Shown: in pieces, positions 1 through 10,681 of the stretch
Layout of the letters: each line of letters begins with the position of its first letter
Numbering within the stretch: position 1 is the stretch's first letter
From: Topomyia yanbarensis
Lineage: Eukaryota; Arthropoda; Insecta; Diptera; Culicidae
DNA length: 64,000 nt
Direction: 5' to 3'
Assembly: GCF_030247195.1 (NCBI RefSeq)
Contig: NC_080671.1
Location: forward strand, 208,385,993 to 208,449,992
The notes under the pieces: generated by a model
The model's input: only the letters and a program-made list of their open reading frames with translations
What the model was told of the DNA's origin: nothing
Database searches by the model: none
Program-made: the position numbers and the translations under genes

Positions 1-470
1 ATTTTGATCGAATCGAGATGCGTAATGCCGCCCCTGGCTTTGTGCTCGGTTCAGTTTACTTTCGAAGCCAAAGGGGCTGGCCATCGAAAGGAAAGAAAAT
101 CAACACTTGCGTCCCTCGTAAAGTACCCCTTACCTGTAATGTGTTTGTAATCGGTTCAGTTTGCGTTCGAAGCCAAATGGGCAGGCCATCGAATGAAATC
201 CGTTTTGCTTCGCTTGATAAAGAGGAGGAGCTTCGAACAAAAATTCAAGATTTGCCGCTTGGTGCATGTAATTAACGGGAACCAATAAAGAATGATCTTC
301 AGTTAAATGATTGAAAATCGGGTTTTTCCGTTTATGTGTGCTAATTTCGACCCGGCGGAAATAAAAAGACTAGTTGGGAGATGAAAAGATTTTCAAATTT
401 AATTCTTGGTCGACGGTTATGTATGCATCTAATAGTTAGCGAACGAAAAGATTTTCAAATTTAATTCTTT
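1..470. repeat. Non-coding DNA with a 105-bp tandem duplication
   Basis: A block starting TCGGTTCAGTTT occurs at about 46 and again at about 151, each followed by CGAAGCCAAA and GGCCATCGAA, so the unit is about 105 bp and about 80% conserved. An 85-codon open frame (18-275) crosses both copies and simply translates the repeat. It has no ATG context, domain or splice support that would make it a gene. A diverged relative of 272-375 lies at 2456-2548. Confidence 0.45.
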
Positions 471-2290
471 GGAGTTTGATAGCGCTGTTTATCCTGGTGG
501 GATTTTCGATAGAATTGGTCCTGCTTAGATACTTTTTCCCGCAGATGCGGTGCGGGAAAGAGCTTTTACAGCGCGGTTTTACCGCAACCGCACCGAAAAA
601 AAAATTGATAAAGTAATAATTTTGATTATTCTAAATTGATAAACAGACTGCTATAACGAAAGAAAATCTAGCTGTGTCCGAAATATTTTGACGCTATTAT
701 TTTTACGCCATATTTTGGACGAGTTATTTTATACTTCTAAGTAAAACTTCACAAACTAACCATTTCAAATACATAAAATTCAAGAACCCAATAGAGACAA
801 AATTATTAGATCATTTAAAACAATAAATTTGTACTCTTAAATTCTATTTAAAAGTGCATCACTTCTCCCGATTTCTGTTGGAAATCGTGGAATTATGAAT
901 CGTTTTCGATATCAATTTTTCAACTGTGAATTTTGACTAATTTAATGCAATTAGAGATGAATTAATTATGCTAGGACTTAAACACAACCCTCTTCATCAA
1001 ACCAAACGAATTTGGAGTAATTGGCAGTAAAGGACACAAATGTATGAAAGCGTCCAAAATAAGGAGGGATCCAAATTAGGATGATTATTCTATCATTCGT
1101 TCATCAACATCGTATTTCTATCTTCTTTGATTGCTGTGTAAATTCAATGTGAATTTTCTGCTGTCAATTTTATTGGACTCTTTCTCAAAAAGTATGCTAC
1201 ATAACTTTTTTTGCGTACTTCCATTCAAATTTACTATAATTTTCTACCAAATTAAGTCCTAATATTTTTCAGTTAAGACTATTTTGTTGCTTTTATGAAG
1301 CTTTTTTGCCAAATACCACATAGTTTGACTCCGGTTCACTTCAATTGAAGTTTTTGCCATTCGCTCTTTGGGAATAGGATAATACATTAAATGCTAGAAC
1401 TTTCGAACTAGCCTTTAGAAAATTACACTTCATACATTTTTAAAGGGAGCAATTTTAGTTTTTAAATGAGAATACATCTGTTTCTTGAAGAATGCGGAAG
1501 TTAGAGTTTTGGGATATTTTGTCCGTAAAACCCCCTATTTTTAAAAACCATTTTACATTTACATTTTTTGCAGTTTTTCTAATGTTCAATAATTCTGTAC
1601 CGGTTGAGACCGGACTCCTGCTTAGATGTAATGTATAGAGCATTTTTTTTCGTCAAATATGGCGTCGTTCTTATTGATGAAATACAATATGTTTTTATTT
1701 CACTGTATTGGAATATATGCGCTACTATATAGAAGTACTGGTATTTCGACTTTATTTTTTTTGGTGAGATTCCTTTAAGAATGAAAGGTGGTTTTTACTA
1801 CGTAAATGCGATAATCATCCGTTTCATTTTCATATGTCAAAAACATTGAAAATATGAAAATTTAAAGAAAAAAATATGCAACTTCATTTCTTATTACATT
1901 TTTATTCCACATTTTTCAATTAACTGAAGGGTTGCTAAAATAAAAGTTTTCCTATTACTGCAGTAGAACGTTTTTGAATGTATAATGTTTGCCTTAAAAT
2001 GTACGGAATTTTTTTAATAGAAAACACAAAAGTTGATTTTTTCATAAACATTCATTCTGAGGAGTCTCTTAAAGTTAAATTTCGTGTGAATAAGAATAAC
2101 ATTTTATTATATATGGTTTGCACAATTTTTTAACACTATTTTCAAAAATATAAAAGTTTTACCGCATTACCGCGCGATGCGGTGCGGTAAATAAATTGCG
2201 GTAGCGGTAAGCGGTGCGGTTTTATAATTTTTTTGCGGTTGCGGTGCGGACAATTCATTTACCGCCCACATCCGCACCGCGACGAAACTC
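471..2290. mobile_element. Candidate hAT-like element with GCGGT subterminal words
   Basis: Two clusters of the words GCGGT/ACCGC lie about 1.6 kb apart: 540-595 and 2158-2282. They face each other as inverted clusters, the left ending in ACCGCAACCGCACCG and the right holding GCGGTTGCGGTGCGG. The outer edges may be a weak inverted pair (GAGTTTGATAGCG at about 474, its counterpart near 2284-2295). Dense short words near both ends are typical of subterminal transposase-binding repeats of hAT elements. The 600-2150 interior is AT-rich and has no transposase reading frame, so the element would be non-autonomous. No target duplication was found. Confidence 0.4.
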
Positions 2291-3170
2291 TAACCAGCAC
2301 GGAGCTGCACAAATTAATTCAGGGAGATGTATCCTAATAATCACGTTATTTCCCGGTGATCACATACAGTCTGCGGAAATTTGACAAGTGAACTTACTAA
2401 AACCGGCTGAAATCACTATTCTTAATGGTCAAAATATGCGACTCGCTGCATGAAATTAGAAGGAACCAATCACGAACGAGCGTCGGTCAAATGATTTAAA
2501 ATCGATTTTTTCGTGTGTATGCCATCTTCCACCCATAGGAAATGAAAATGATACCTCTGATCGTAGCACGTAACGACACAAACCAAGCGTGTACAGCTCA
2601 CAAATATTTCTTTCTCGGTATTGTACAGCCCCCTGTTCGCTCCAACCAGCCAAATACGAATGATAATAGAAAATAAATCTGTGCGAACCTGTATTGAAAA
2701 TTTTCACTTTTTACGAGTCGTTTCGAAAATTTGTTTAAAACTCTATTTTTCCGTTGATGATGAATATCCAACATATTCCAAAATTTAATACAACATTGTT
2801 ACACATATTTTCGACCAAATGCCGAAGAAATTGATTAATTCCATTCAGCACAACAAAAGATATAGGCGTTCAAATGATTTTTGTTCCGAAATTTTGAAAA
2901 GAGGCACCTATATTGAAAGGTAAGTCGTTAGGGTTTCGTTACTGCATGATGCTTGTTAATTAGTCAAGGTAAAGATCAATTATAGTTAGGTTTTGTGACC
3001 TTCAAACTTGTCACCCCAGAAGAGACATTTAAATACACGTCCAATTTTTCGCAAATTAGGAATTCTCACGTATGGACTCGAAAAATGCACTTTCAAAATA
3101 ACCGCATATTGCATATTTTTCACGAAATAATCCAAAAAAGATAATATTTCCTTCGAAATAGCATAATATA
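2291..3170. other. AT-rich DNA without recognisable genes
   Basis: Only short chance open frames occur. The stretch 2456-2548 is a diverged direct copy (about 70%) of 272-375, so the GCGGT-word element is flanked by related sequence on both sides. Confidence 0.4.
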
Positions 3171-3256
3171 GTGGGTGGGTGACTATACGTCCTGATTTCC
3201 GAGGACATGTCCTGGTTTTGCATTGACTGTCCTGGTGTCCTGGGAAGTCGAGGAAA

Positions 3257-3793
3257 ATGCTTGATTTGTCCTGGTTTTTCTCCTGGAAGCCTAACAAATT
3301 TCTATTGATTCAGTCTTCGCTTTTCACTATGCTCCAGATCGCAGTTACCCAACCGACCGCAATCATAACTGCATTGTATACTCATCCTCCATTGGAATGC
3401 GACAAACAAAACTTAATACAGTCGAATCTCCCCCTCGTACCTTCCGATGGTTTTTTTAATCTCTCAAGAGTGGTCAATATCGATGAAACAATGGTTATCA
3501 GCACTTCTTCGTGGCTCAAATCGCCTTTCAATCCGGGACCCGCAGAATTCCCTTTGGTACCTCTAAAAAGACACATCGGCGTTTTGGTGCTTCTGCTTCT
3601 ACTTGTGTTCACTTATGTTCGTCTTACTGGAAATCCATTCCATAAAAAGAAAAATATTAACTATCATGGAAAAATTTCATTGAGTGCTCTCTCGAGCTGG
3701 GGATCATGGGATTACTACAGGGTCGATACCAGTACCTATTCAGTCGCTCTGCTTGTTAATAGTGCAGTGAATCAAACGAGCGTTTCTACATAA
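3257..3793 (+). other. Open frame of 178 codons, unassigned
   Basis: The frame begins inside the left inverted end of the surrounding element and runs to a TAA at 3793. It contains one hydrophobic segment (about residues 106-120, rich in Val and Leu) and three N-glycosylation-type sites, so a membrane glycoprotein fragment is conceivable. Residues 1-17 translate the element end, and there is no signal peptide or recognised family. The opposite strand is also open over 3382-3612. A real product is doubtful. Confidence 0.15.
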
Positions 3794-4065
3794 AATCTGC
3801 TGTCTATATGTACCGTACCAGTATTATAAACAATCAAAGCAATCGAATAATAAAACTCGTCCCAAGCCAGTGTGAACAATAGAGCACCGTTACTTTCATC
3901 GGTGCGATATCGATCATTCATTTTAAGATGTTTGAAACTCAACCGCAAAATTCAACAGCAAATTTGCAAATGCAGTTCAGACTAACGGAAGTCGTCGTTA
4001 TACAAGCCCACCACACTCTCGTTACTGATAACGATTAAAACTTTAGCCATAACGGAAAGCTACGC

Positions 4066-4800
4066 TATGGAAGACAACATGCAATACGTCGTTGAGCATG
4101 ATAATGTTAGGACCGTATATATTGACAATGATAAGATTGATATGCGTCTGCACGATCTACACCTGGGTACTATTAATAAATTTATTACAACCATCATGTC
4201 GGAATACGTAAGATTTAAGTTTGAAACCAGGAGAAATTTTTTCTAGGTATTTCCAACGGTGTTTCTTTCGTGAAAATGCGAGTGACGGAACCTATTCCGT
4301 CATATCTAAACTTTCAATTCAAAGCAAAACGCGTGACCGAATCTCAAATCACGCTGTGCACGTATGAAGGACAGATCCCTGCGTGCCCTACGTTGTTACA
4401 CAAGAAGACACACTACGAGAAACCATGTACACAAACCTCTAACGAAGCAATATCAACTGCAAGCATACCCATCACACAGGCCTTCATCAACATCAACTAA
4501 ATCACAAATTAATGGAGTTGCAGCTCAGGCACCCAAGAATACTGCAACAACAGAACCTACGCACAGCGTGTCCGATCATTGTGATGCTCCTATTACTTCC
4601 CAATCAACTGCTAGCACCACCGATAATAAAGTAAATAATAAAGAACACGGATACGCAATCGTGACCCGTAGGCCCCACAAACAACTCAAACCAGGTAATC
4701 GTGAAAGTCCATAGAACACTAACAGCGAGGATAGCATGAACGAAAACGATAAACCGAGAGAAAGCGGACGAAGTGATCCACAAGCAACAAGAGGCAATGA
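4066..4800 (+). pseudogene. Broken LINE ORF1 (RRM-like plus zinc knuckle)
   Basis: From the ATG at about 4068 the frame reads like the start of a non-LTR retrotransposon nucleic-acid-binding protein: a strand with VRTVYIDN, then LGTINKFI, an RRM-like pattern. A stop at about 4245 and a frame change follow. The second part (4270-4500) has the conserved TEPIPSYLNF and CTYEGQIPAC motifs and ends in THYEKPC, a C-x2-C-x5-H-x4-C knuckle whose second Cys has become Leu. A third frame (4364-4714) reads the Ser/Thr-rich tail. At least two frame breaks mean this is dead. Its family among LINEs with this ORF1 type is unclear, and no matching ORF2 is adjacent. Confidence 0.55.
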
Positions 4801-4884
4801 AATAAATCGATCTTCAATAAGAAATAAGAGCTTTACGCAAAGTAACAAAGCGCGTGCACAGGATCCGATGGATACACAATAAAA

Positions 4885-5050
4885 TTTTTTTTATTTCGAT
4901 CATAGAGGTTTTAACCTTAAGGTCATTCGCCTCTTCGGGTTAGAAAAATCTCTTATGAAAATTTCTAACCCTATGTGCGGGGTCGGGGCTCGAACCCAGG
5001 TGCGCTGCGCACAAAGCAATCGATTTACCAACTACGCTACGCCTACCCCC
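4885..5050 (-). mobile_element. tRNA-derived SINE, Feilai-like
   Basis: Read on the minus strand, the element starts GGGGGTAGGCGTAGCGTAG, a tRNA-like A box region. It then has a B box of the form GGTTCGAGCCC, a GACCCCGCAC stem half, the body word TCTAACCC, and an A-rich tail (4885-4892 as Ts on the plus strand). This is the architecture of the Aedes SINE Feilai. A second copy sits at 37673-37841. No clean target duplication is visible here. Confidence 0.7.
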
Positions 5051-5209
5051 AATTCGAATTATTTATTTTTATTTACACATTGATAATATTAAAAGATCCA
5101 CGGCTCAGGTAATGCATTGAGGCGTGGCAATGTCGATTGAGAGGTAGCGGGGGGAAGCAGTACTCTTTCGACTGTCCTGATTTTTTACTCGTCTGATATG
5201 GTCACCCTA

Positions 5210-5983
5210 ATGTAGCATATAGTTGGAAAGGCTTATTTTCCCTTCCCTTTGTTAAAAAATCGAAAATCTGTTAAAATTCACAACTTGGCTAACTTTTGGT
5301 GCCGATGGTCCCAGAAAATGTTTTCTTTTTGTTATAAATCAATATATTAAACTGGTCACACGTAGTTGTTGCATTTAACAAGATGAACCTAGAACCTATC
5401 CTAGGTCGCTTGAAAAGTTCATTCAATGTTTGTTTTTTGAAGTACCGTGTAATTCAAGTTAAAAATACAATGCTTCATATGTATGTAGACTAGCTCTGTG
5501 TGATGATATAGTTTCGAATCAAACAGATCGCAGAGAGCACAAATCTGGGAAATCAGGACCACCAGATAAAATTTGTTAAAAAAATTATTATTTTACATGT
5601 ACACTAGCGCTACGTGGTGAAAGAGTTTGAAATTGAAGCGATTGTCATATACATGGTCATGGCTGTTTGAAAGATTTTGTAGAAGACACGGCCCGTCTAG
5701 GCCTTTAGAAAACTAGGATGAAGAAGGTTACAGTGCACCACTTCGCACGTACACTAGCGCCATGTAGTCACATAATTCCAAACTAAAATGTTAACCTGCC
5801 GATCTCCTTGGCTTGAAGAACAACTTTCTTTGAGAGAATAAATATGTAGATTAACAGAATTTCGTGATACTGCACGATGAATTCCTCCTTTCCTATGTGA
5901 TGCTAAACTTTTCGCAATATTCAATATGGGTGTTGCAATACTTATTGAAGCTATTACAAACTTTTAACGGGTAGTGTAGACAG
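5210..5983. repeat. Non-coding DNA with thrice-repeated GTACACTAGCGC-type word
   Basis: Related blocks occur at about 5480, 5599 and 5749. The last two share TACACTAGCGC followed by a TACGTGGT/CATGTAGT motif and then an AATT-rich piece. The spacing is irregular (about 119 and 150 bp). Nothing coding is visible. This may be intron or upstream sequence of the gene whose exons follow. Confidence 0.35.
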
Positions 5984-6034
5984 TCTTGAGAACGACTGAT
6001 TTTGAAAAAGTCTGTTGCAGTTGCAAAACTCCAG
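5984..6034 (+). CDS. Candidate short exon of the host membrane-protein gene
   Basis: The reading TTGAGAACGACTGATTTTG then codes for FEKVCCSCKTP and stops at a strong donor, CCAG|GTAAAC, after 6034. Joined in phase 1 to the exon starting at 6301, it gives CCSCKTP-D-GREAPEF, an uninterrupted frame. The upstream acceptor is uncertain (AG at 5982-5983 is used here, because TAG at 5977-5979 closes the frame). The close cysteines suggest the end of an extracellular Cys-rich part. This is a splice inference with no transcript support. Confidence 0.35.
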
Positions 6035-6300
6035 GTAAACCAGGAGCTATCAAGTTTTGTGACCGGATCGAACGAAGGGACTGATTTTGATTTCCATTGT
6101 TTTGAGCAACGCTTACGAGCTGCACTGTTGTTGTTGACAAGTATTAAGCTATTGATATTAAAAATTCATAACTATTTTCTTTTCTTTACAGGGCTGCGAA
6201 GGACCAAACCAAGTCAAGTAGGAAACTCAGCATGGGTTGCTAATGGTAACTATGGAAATGGAAAATTTTTATTGTCATAGTAATTGTCGTGTATTTGTAG

Positions 6301-6880
6301 ATGGACGAGAAGCACCAGAGTTTCTAAAAACTATTAATGAACTGATTGAAGAACAAGCTCGCCGCCGTTTCTTGGAACATCTACAACGATTCCAATTGAA
6401 TAGAAACATTTTACAAAGACCTGAATTGGAGGAAAATGTTCGACCTGCATTCACCTATCAACTGCCACTGAAAAATGACGCTGATCTAAATAAACCTATC
6501 GAATTTGCAGTTGATCCAAGTGATCCACGATTTTACGACCAAATGTTCAGTACTGACTCGGAAGGTGGAAACAATGTTGAGCTAGAAAACATTCACGGTA
6601 GAGAGACCATTGATCCTCATGCAAATCTTCCACCTTCGCCTCAAGTTATTAAGCCTAAACATCCAATCTATCCAGTGAACAAACATCAAATTGTGGACAA
6701 CAAATTAAGATATAAAGAACAGCGCATAGAGGAAAATTTGTTGCCGCAGAGAGTTAATGGGGTCGTTCAACGACCCGTGGAGATGGACGGAGCTATGGCA
6801 ATGTATATTGTGGCACTTATAGGCGGTATCAGTGCTGCTGTTACAGTTGGCTTGATTTCAGTTGGGATTGGTTGGTATAC
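6301..6880 (+). CDS. Internal exon of a one-pass membrane protein, possibly NPDC1/CAB-1-like
   Basis: This is the best host coding sequence in the window: about 193 clean codons with balanced composition, unlike the surrounding repeats. It is preceded by a pyrimidine-rich stretch and acceptor (GTATTTGTAG|AT) and followed by a strong donor (GGTATAC|GTGAGT). The exon encodes a charged helix-prone region (NELIEEQARRRFLEHLQRF), an acidic/Pro-rich linker, and a hydrophobic stretch, MYIVALIGGISAAVTVGLI, near the end, consistent with a type I membrane protein whose cytoplasmic tail lies in a downstream exon. The TM placement and the GWYT junction resemble NPDC1/CAB-1 neuronal proteins; that name is tentative. 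The frame is also open back to 6222, but a stop at 6219 excludes use of the nearer acceptor at 6190-6191 unless translation starts at the ATG at 6243. The downstream exons were not found in the window. Confidence 0.55.
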
Positions 6881-8694
6881 GTGAGTATTTTTGGCCTTTC
6901 GGCATGATTCATAGCAAAATGTGTATTGTGTAAACTAACCTGGATCCAGATAACGCTAAAGCTTTGTATTGTACTGAATGTTCCAGTCTGGAACCATGCA
7001 TGCACCTGCACTAATTTTATATCTCAGGAGAGGATACATGATTCTAAATTTTTCTCACAAGGGTTCATTCATAAATGACGTAGCTTTATATGGTGGAAGA
7101 GCGAGGGGGAGAGGTTGGACATTTTGGGACGAAATGTGGCGATAGGGAAATTTGAAATTTTACCAAACTATGTAACTTTATCACAAAGAACACATTAACG
7201 GTCCATCGAAATGTAGTTCAATGTTTGCCACCAAGAACGCTACTGCTTTTGATAGAGCCTTCAATTGTAGATAACCGAGGAAAAGCACATAAGAATTTCA
7301 TAAGTCACGGTATACACGGTGTTTCTGATAGAACAATATTTAGACAAAAAATCATTATCACCGAAGTACTCACTAATCGAACGTTTAGATACTCCTCTTT
7401 CATTTGAGACTAAATTTGAAATGTTTTACCAGGGGGTCTTTAACATTTTTTGCTTTTCTCCTATAGAAAGATTATGCAATCACTCTGGAAATCAACTTTT
7501 TAACCGAGAACCGGAGGACTGAGTCTCTTAGGGTAATTTGGGGAGAGATGCCGCACATTTCCAAAAATCAATCCTGCATCAAAATAGACCATACAGTATA
7601 TGATGAAATACTTTTTATCAATTGCGACAGGTATCTAAAATGGCTTCTGCCTTAAAAAAATCATCCGATTTCCACGACCATTAAAAAAAATGGGTGAGGC
7701 GCCACACCTTGGTCCTAAACAGAAAAATAGTAAACAAAAGTATTTATTAGCTCTCGTTGATGTTTTCGTGATTAGGTGTCTTTAGCTAAGTTCCATGATC
7801 TATAAATCGGCTACCACCTTCACTTTTCTTAAGGGAGTACTCCCATTTCTAAAACATTGTTTTTATCCAACAACCTATAAATATTTTTCTTTCGCAACCT
7901 TGTGAATTGGTTAAGTTGGAGTAACTCTGTTATTGGTACTATTTATCTATATGTTTGTACGAGCGACATATATCTATGTGCTGGTAGGAGTTCCTTGAGA
8001 GTAGTTTTGTGAGCATTCACAGCTATTTTGTTTCTTCAAAAAAGTTGTGTGTTTTGTAATGATAAAAAATACCTTCGAACATTGTTAACGCGAAAAATCA
8101 GAAACAAAAAAGTTATAAGTAAAAATAAGAATTGTAGGACTTCATCATAGAAAATATCTTATAACTCAATAACTGTGAGTGATAGAGACAATATGTCTTC
8201 TGCAAAATTTATGAAAATACTCTCCTCTACAACTTTGTCGAAGACGGCCAAGCGCTATCTCTTTCGGTTCAAAAGTTAAATTTTTTATAGCCTACTATGA
8301 TCAATTTTTTTAAACAACAATGTTGCCAAAAGATGGCGCTTTTTACACACACAAACATTGTAGAATATGTAAAATCGCTAATATGAACAGTTTTGACTCC
8401 AATGAATTAAGTACCTCTAAACGCTGTTTTGAGCCACTGTGCAGATGCGAAGATCGTTGCAACCGCATTGGTCTTGAAACACTTGCACCGTAATGTGGCC
8501 AAAGCGTCTTTTGTCTGACCTGTTATTGTCTTGCATCGACTGCCCTGATTTACTCCGTCTTCTCAACATTGATATTCGCCTCCGAAACCTTCGTTCCTAC
8601 TTTTTTGTCCGTCTTCCCGTGTCTCGTACTAATTATGGCAAAAAAACCCGACACTAGCATGTGTAGTGTTCAATCAATGTTACAATGTCTTTGA
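6881..8694. other. Probable intron or intergenic DNA, no genes seen
   Basis: This follows the GTGAGT donor directly. It contains short open frames (7225-7522) without domains, and a stretch at 7535-7740 (GGGTAATTTGGGGAGAGATG onward) and one at 8130-8400 that look like common mosquito interspersed repeats. No coding exon continuing the membrane protein was recognised. Confidence 0.35.
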
Positions 8695-9736
8695 CTTCAA
8701 TTTGTTTATTTTGTTTATTTCAAGTCGTCAATCAGATGTAGACTGGTTTCTTACAATAATTATTAAACTAACTTAACACTAGTTAAAATTTTGGTTTACT
8801 TTAAACTGCTGTTTATGTTTTGTTTTCGACATAGTGAAGTTAGGAGTTTTTATTCTCAGGTGATACGATCCTCAAAAATGCCGATCAGCCATGTTGGTTT
8901 TAGAAACGCTAACAACATTGTTTACTAGTTCTCTCCCTATGTTTGCTTGGATTTCAGTTGGCAAACAAAGTTGTTCGCTGTCATTTTTCTTCCCCGCATC
9001 CTGCTGCACGCTTACCTCACTCATCACCTACCACCTGCCAAAGACGAATCACCTTAGAACTCTAAGCACCTTGGTGAAGTCAATGCTTTCGCAATGCTGG
9101 TTGTAAATATTCATCATTTGGTTTAAATGGCCAAACTAGGCATAGTTAGTACGATGGCGAATTGTACAAAAGATGCAGCGGTTACGTAGTTGTCGAGAAG
9201 GAGCATAAAAATTTAGTTTCGATAATAGTTCGATTGGATCAATACGATGTGATACAATGTCGTTTACAAATGATACCTACCATAGAAAATTGAAGACGAT
9301 CTTTCAAGGTTTGGATGTCAATTAGCATGCACCGTCCTTCATAAGATGGCCAATGTAGTCCAGTTCAACCTAGTTTACGAAGAGTGAACATCAAAAACTA
9401 CTTTTGTACTGATTCTATCCGGTTTGCATGCGTTGCTGAAAAAGGCGACCAAACTATACTACAATATTCTAGTGTTGAACGCACATAGGCTACATATAAT
9501 GTTTTTATTGTGTAGGGATCTTGGAAATTATAGCTGAAGCAATTAATAAAACCTAGTGTTCTGTTTGCTTTGTTAATTATTGTGTTATAATGATCTATGA
9601 ATGTTATTTTGAAATCTATAATAACTCCTAGATCTCTTATTCTGTCACACTTTTCTACTTGTTGATTTCCCAATAAGATTCTATTGTTCTGTATATTATT
9701 CTTTCTACTCAATGTTATAGAATTACATTTTTTGAC
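8695..9736 (-). mobile_element. 5'-truncated CR1/Jockey-group LINE, 3' end and UTR
   Basis: The minus-strand 3' end is an A-rich tail built of AAATAAAC words at about 8695-8725. Upstream is a 0.65-kb untranslated region and the C-terminal part of the RT protein (9398-9736). The reading SRKN..ILLGNQQVEKCDRIRDLG matches the same region of the LINE at 55690-59604 (GNQPVQKCDKIRDLG), so this is the same family. The element stops abruptly at about 9736, the usual 5' truncation of LINE insertions. Confidence 0.7.
9398..9736 (-). pseudogene. C-terminal fragment of LINE reverse transcriptase
   Basis: It contains the post-palm region of a non-LTR RT: GVIIDFKITFIDHYN, a thumb-like FINCFSYNFQDPYTIKTLY, and LEYCSIVWSP, the signature before the C-terminal tail of Jockey/CR1-group proteins. 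The catalytic palm is absent because of 5' truncation. It ends with a stop in the 9396-9400 region and is not functional alone. Confidence 0.7.
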
Positions 9737-9851
9737 GTAGGACTACGTCTTTGTTTTCGATATAGGGATGCACGTTGCAAATTCTACAAAAATGGTATGT
9801 AACGAAAAGTGATCCAATTTTAAACGCATATAATTCAGCCATCTCACGATA

Positions 9852-9863
9852 AATTTTCATATT
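9852..9863. repeat. Target-site duplication of the intact I-clade LINE, 3' side
   Basis: AATTTTCATATT here is identical to 15840-15851. It lies directly outside the oligo-T (minus-strand poly-A) at 9864-9870. Confidence 0.8.
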
Positions 9864-10681
9864 TTTTTTTGTTCATTTCGTTTATTTAATAGGCACAAAT
9901 GCGTTAGCTTGGCGGTGCCAAATTCTTTTGTTTTAACATCTTGGATATTTTAAAACTAGGAGGTTACAATGTTGAAATATTTTTTTTATGAAAGAGAAAA
10001 ATTTTACAGCTATCTTAAGACTAGAAATAAGATTCTATATACAAGATAGGGGGCAAAAAAAATTTTTTATGGAAAATTTTAAAACAAGGAATTCAATAGT
10101 AATAGTTTTCAGGAAATATTTACAGTTATCTTAAAACTAACAATATAGTTTGGTACACAAAAGGGGGAACAAATATTTATGAAAAATTTCACCGGTGTTT
10201 TAAAACTAGGGATACAATTCTATTTACAAGATGGGGGACAATAGTTTTAACAAAGAGGTAAAATTACAAATATCTTAAAACTAGGAATATGGAATACAAA
10301 TTTGATTTTTTATCGGAGACTTATGCTTGATCAAGATATTCAGAGGGGGGATTATTTCCAAAATCGGTGTAGAAGCAGTTGTATCAAGGACAGGGGAGAG
10401 AATGCGTAGATGGTGACCGGGAGAGAAGAGCAAAACTTGCAACTTTCGGACAAACGGGAGATCAGCGAAACCAATTAGCGCCTCAGTCTAGTAGGTCGGA
10501 TTGTCGGATGGTATTCTTCGGACCCGCGAGGAATCCTTCAAAAGTCATCGGACCTCGAGTCGCTCTCGCTTCAGATTCCGTAGTGATAAGGGCGACGGCG
10601 GTTACATAGTGGCAGTCTGGAGCTTATCGGTTCCACAAGGCAAGAGGAAACTTCTAAAAACGAGAAATAAAAAGAGAGGGG

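Larger units (their letters stand above)
3176..5209. mobile_element. Terminal-inverted-repeat element, GGGTGACYATA ends
   Basis: The left end reads GGGTGACTATA then CGTCCTGATTT. The right end, reverse complemented, reads AGGGTGACCATAT then a nearby AAATCAGGACAG. The GTCCTG/CCTGATTT words recur several times inside both ends. The interior holds an open frame at 3257-3793 with one hydrophobic stretch (residues about 106-120), a dead LINE ORF1 and a SINE. No transposase is visible and the target duplication is unclear, so the class is unresolved; a composite of nested insertions is also possible. Confidence 0.4.

Noticed and set aside
3382..3612. Minus-strand frame opposite the hydrophobic open frame
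   Set aside because: No recognisable family and no reason to prefer either strand.
4950..5050. tRNA gene
   Set aside because: A and B boxes are present but the sequence continues into a SINE body and A-rich tail, and the copy at 37673 has a target duplication.
6002..6280. 92-codon frame before the membrane-protein exon
   Set aside because: It crosses a good donor (CCAG|GTAAAC), a pyrimidine tract and an acceptor, so most of it is intron; the frame also disagrees with the downstream exon.
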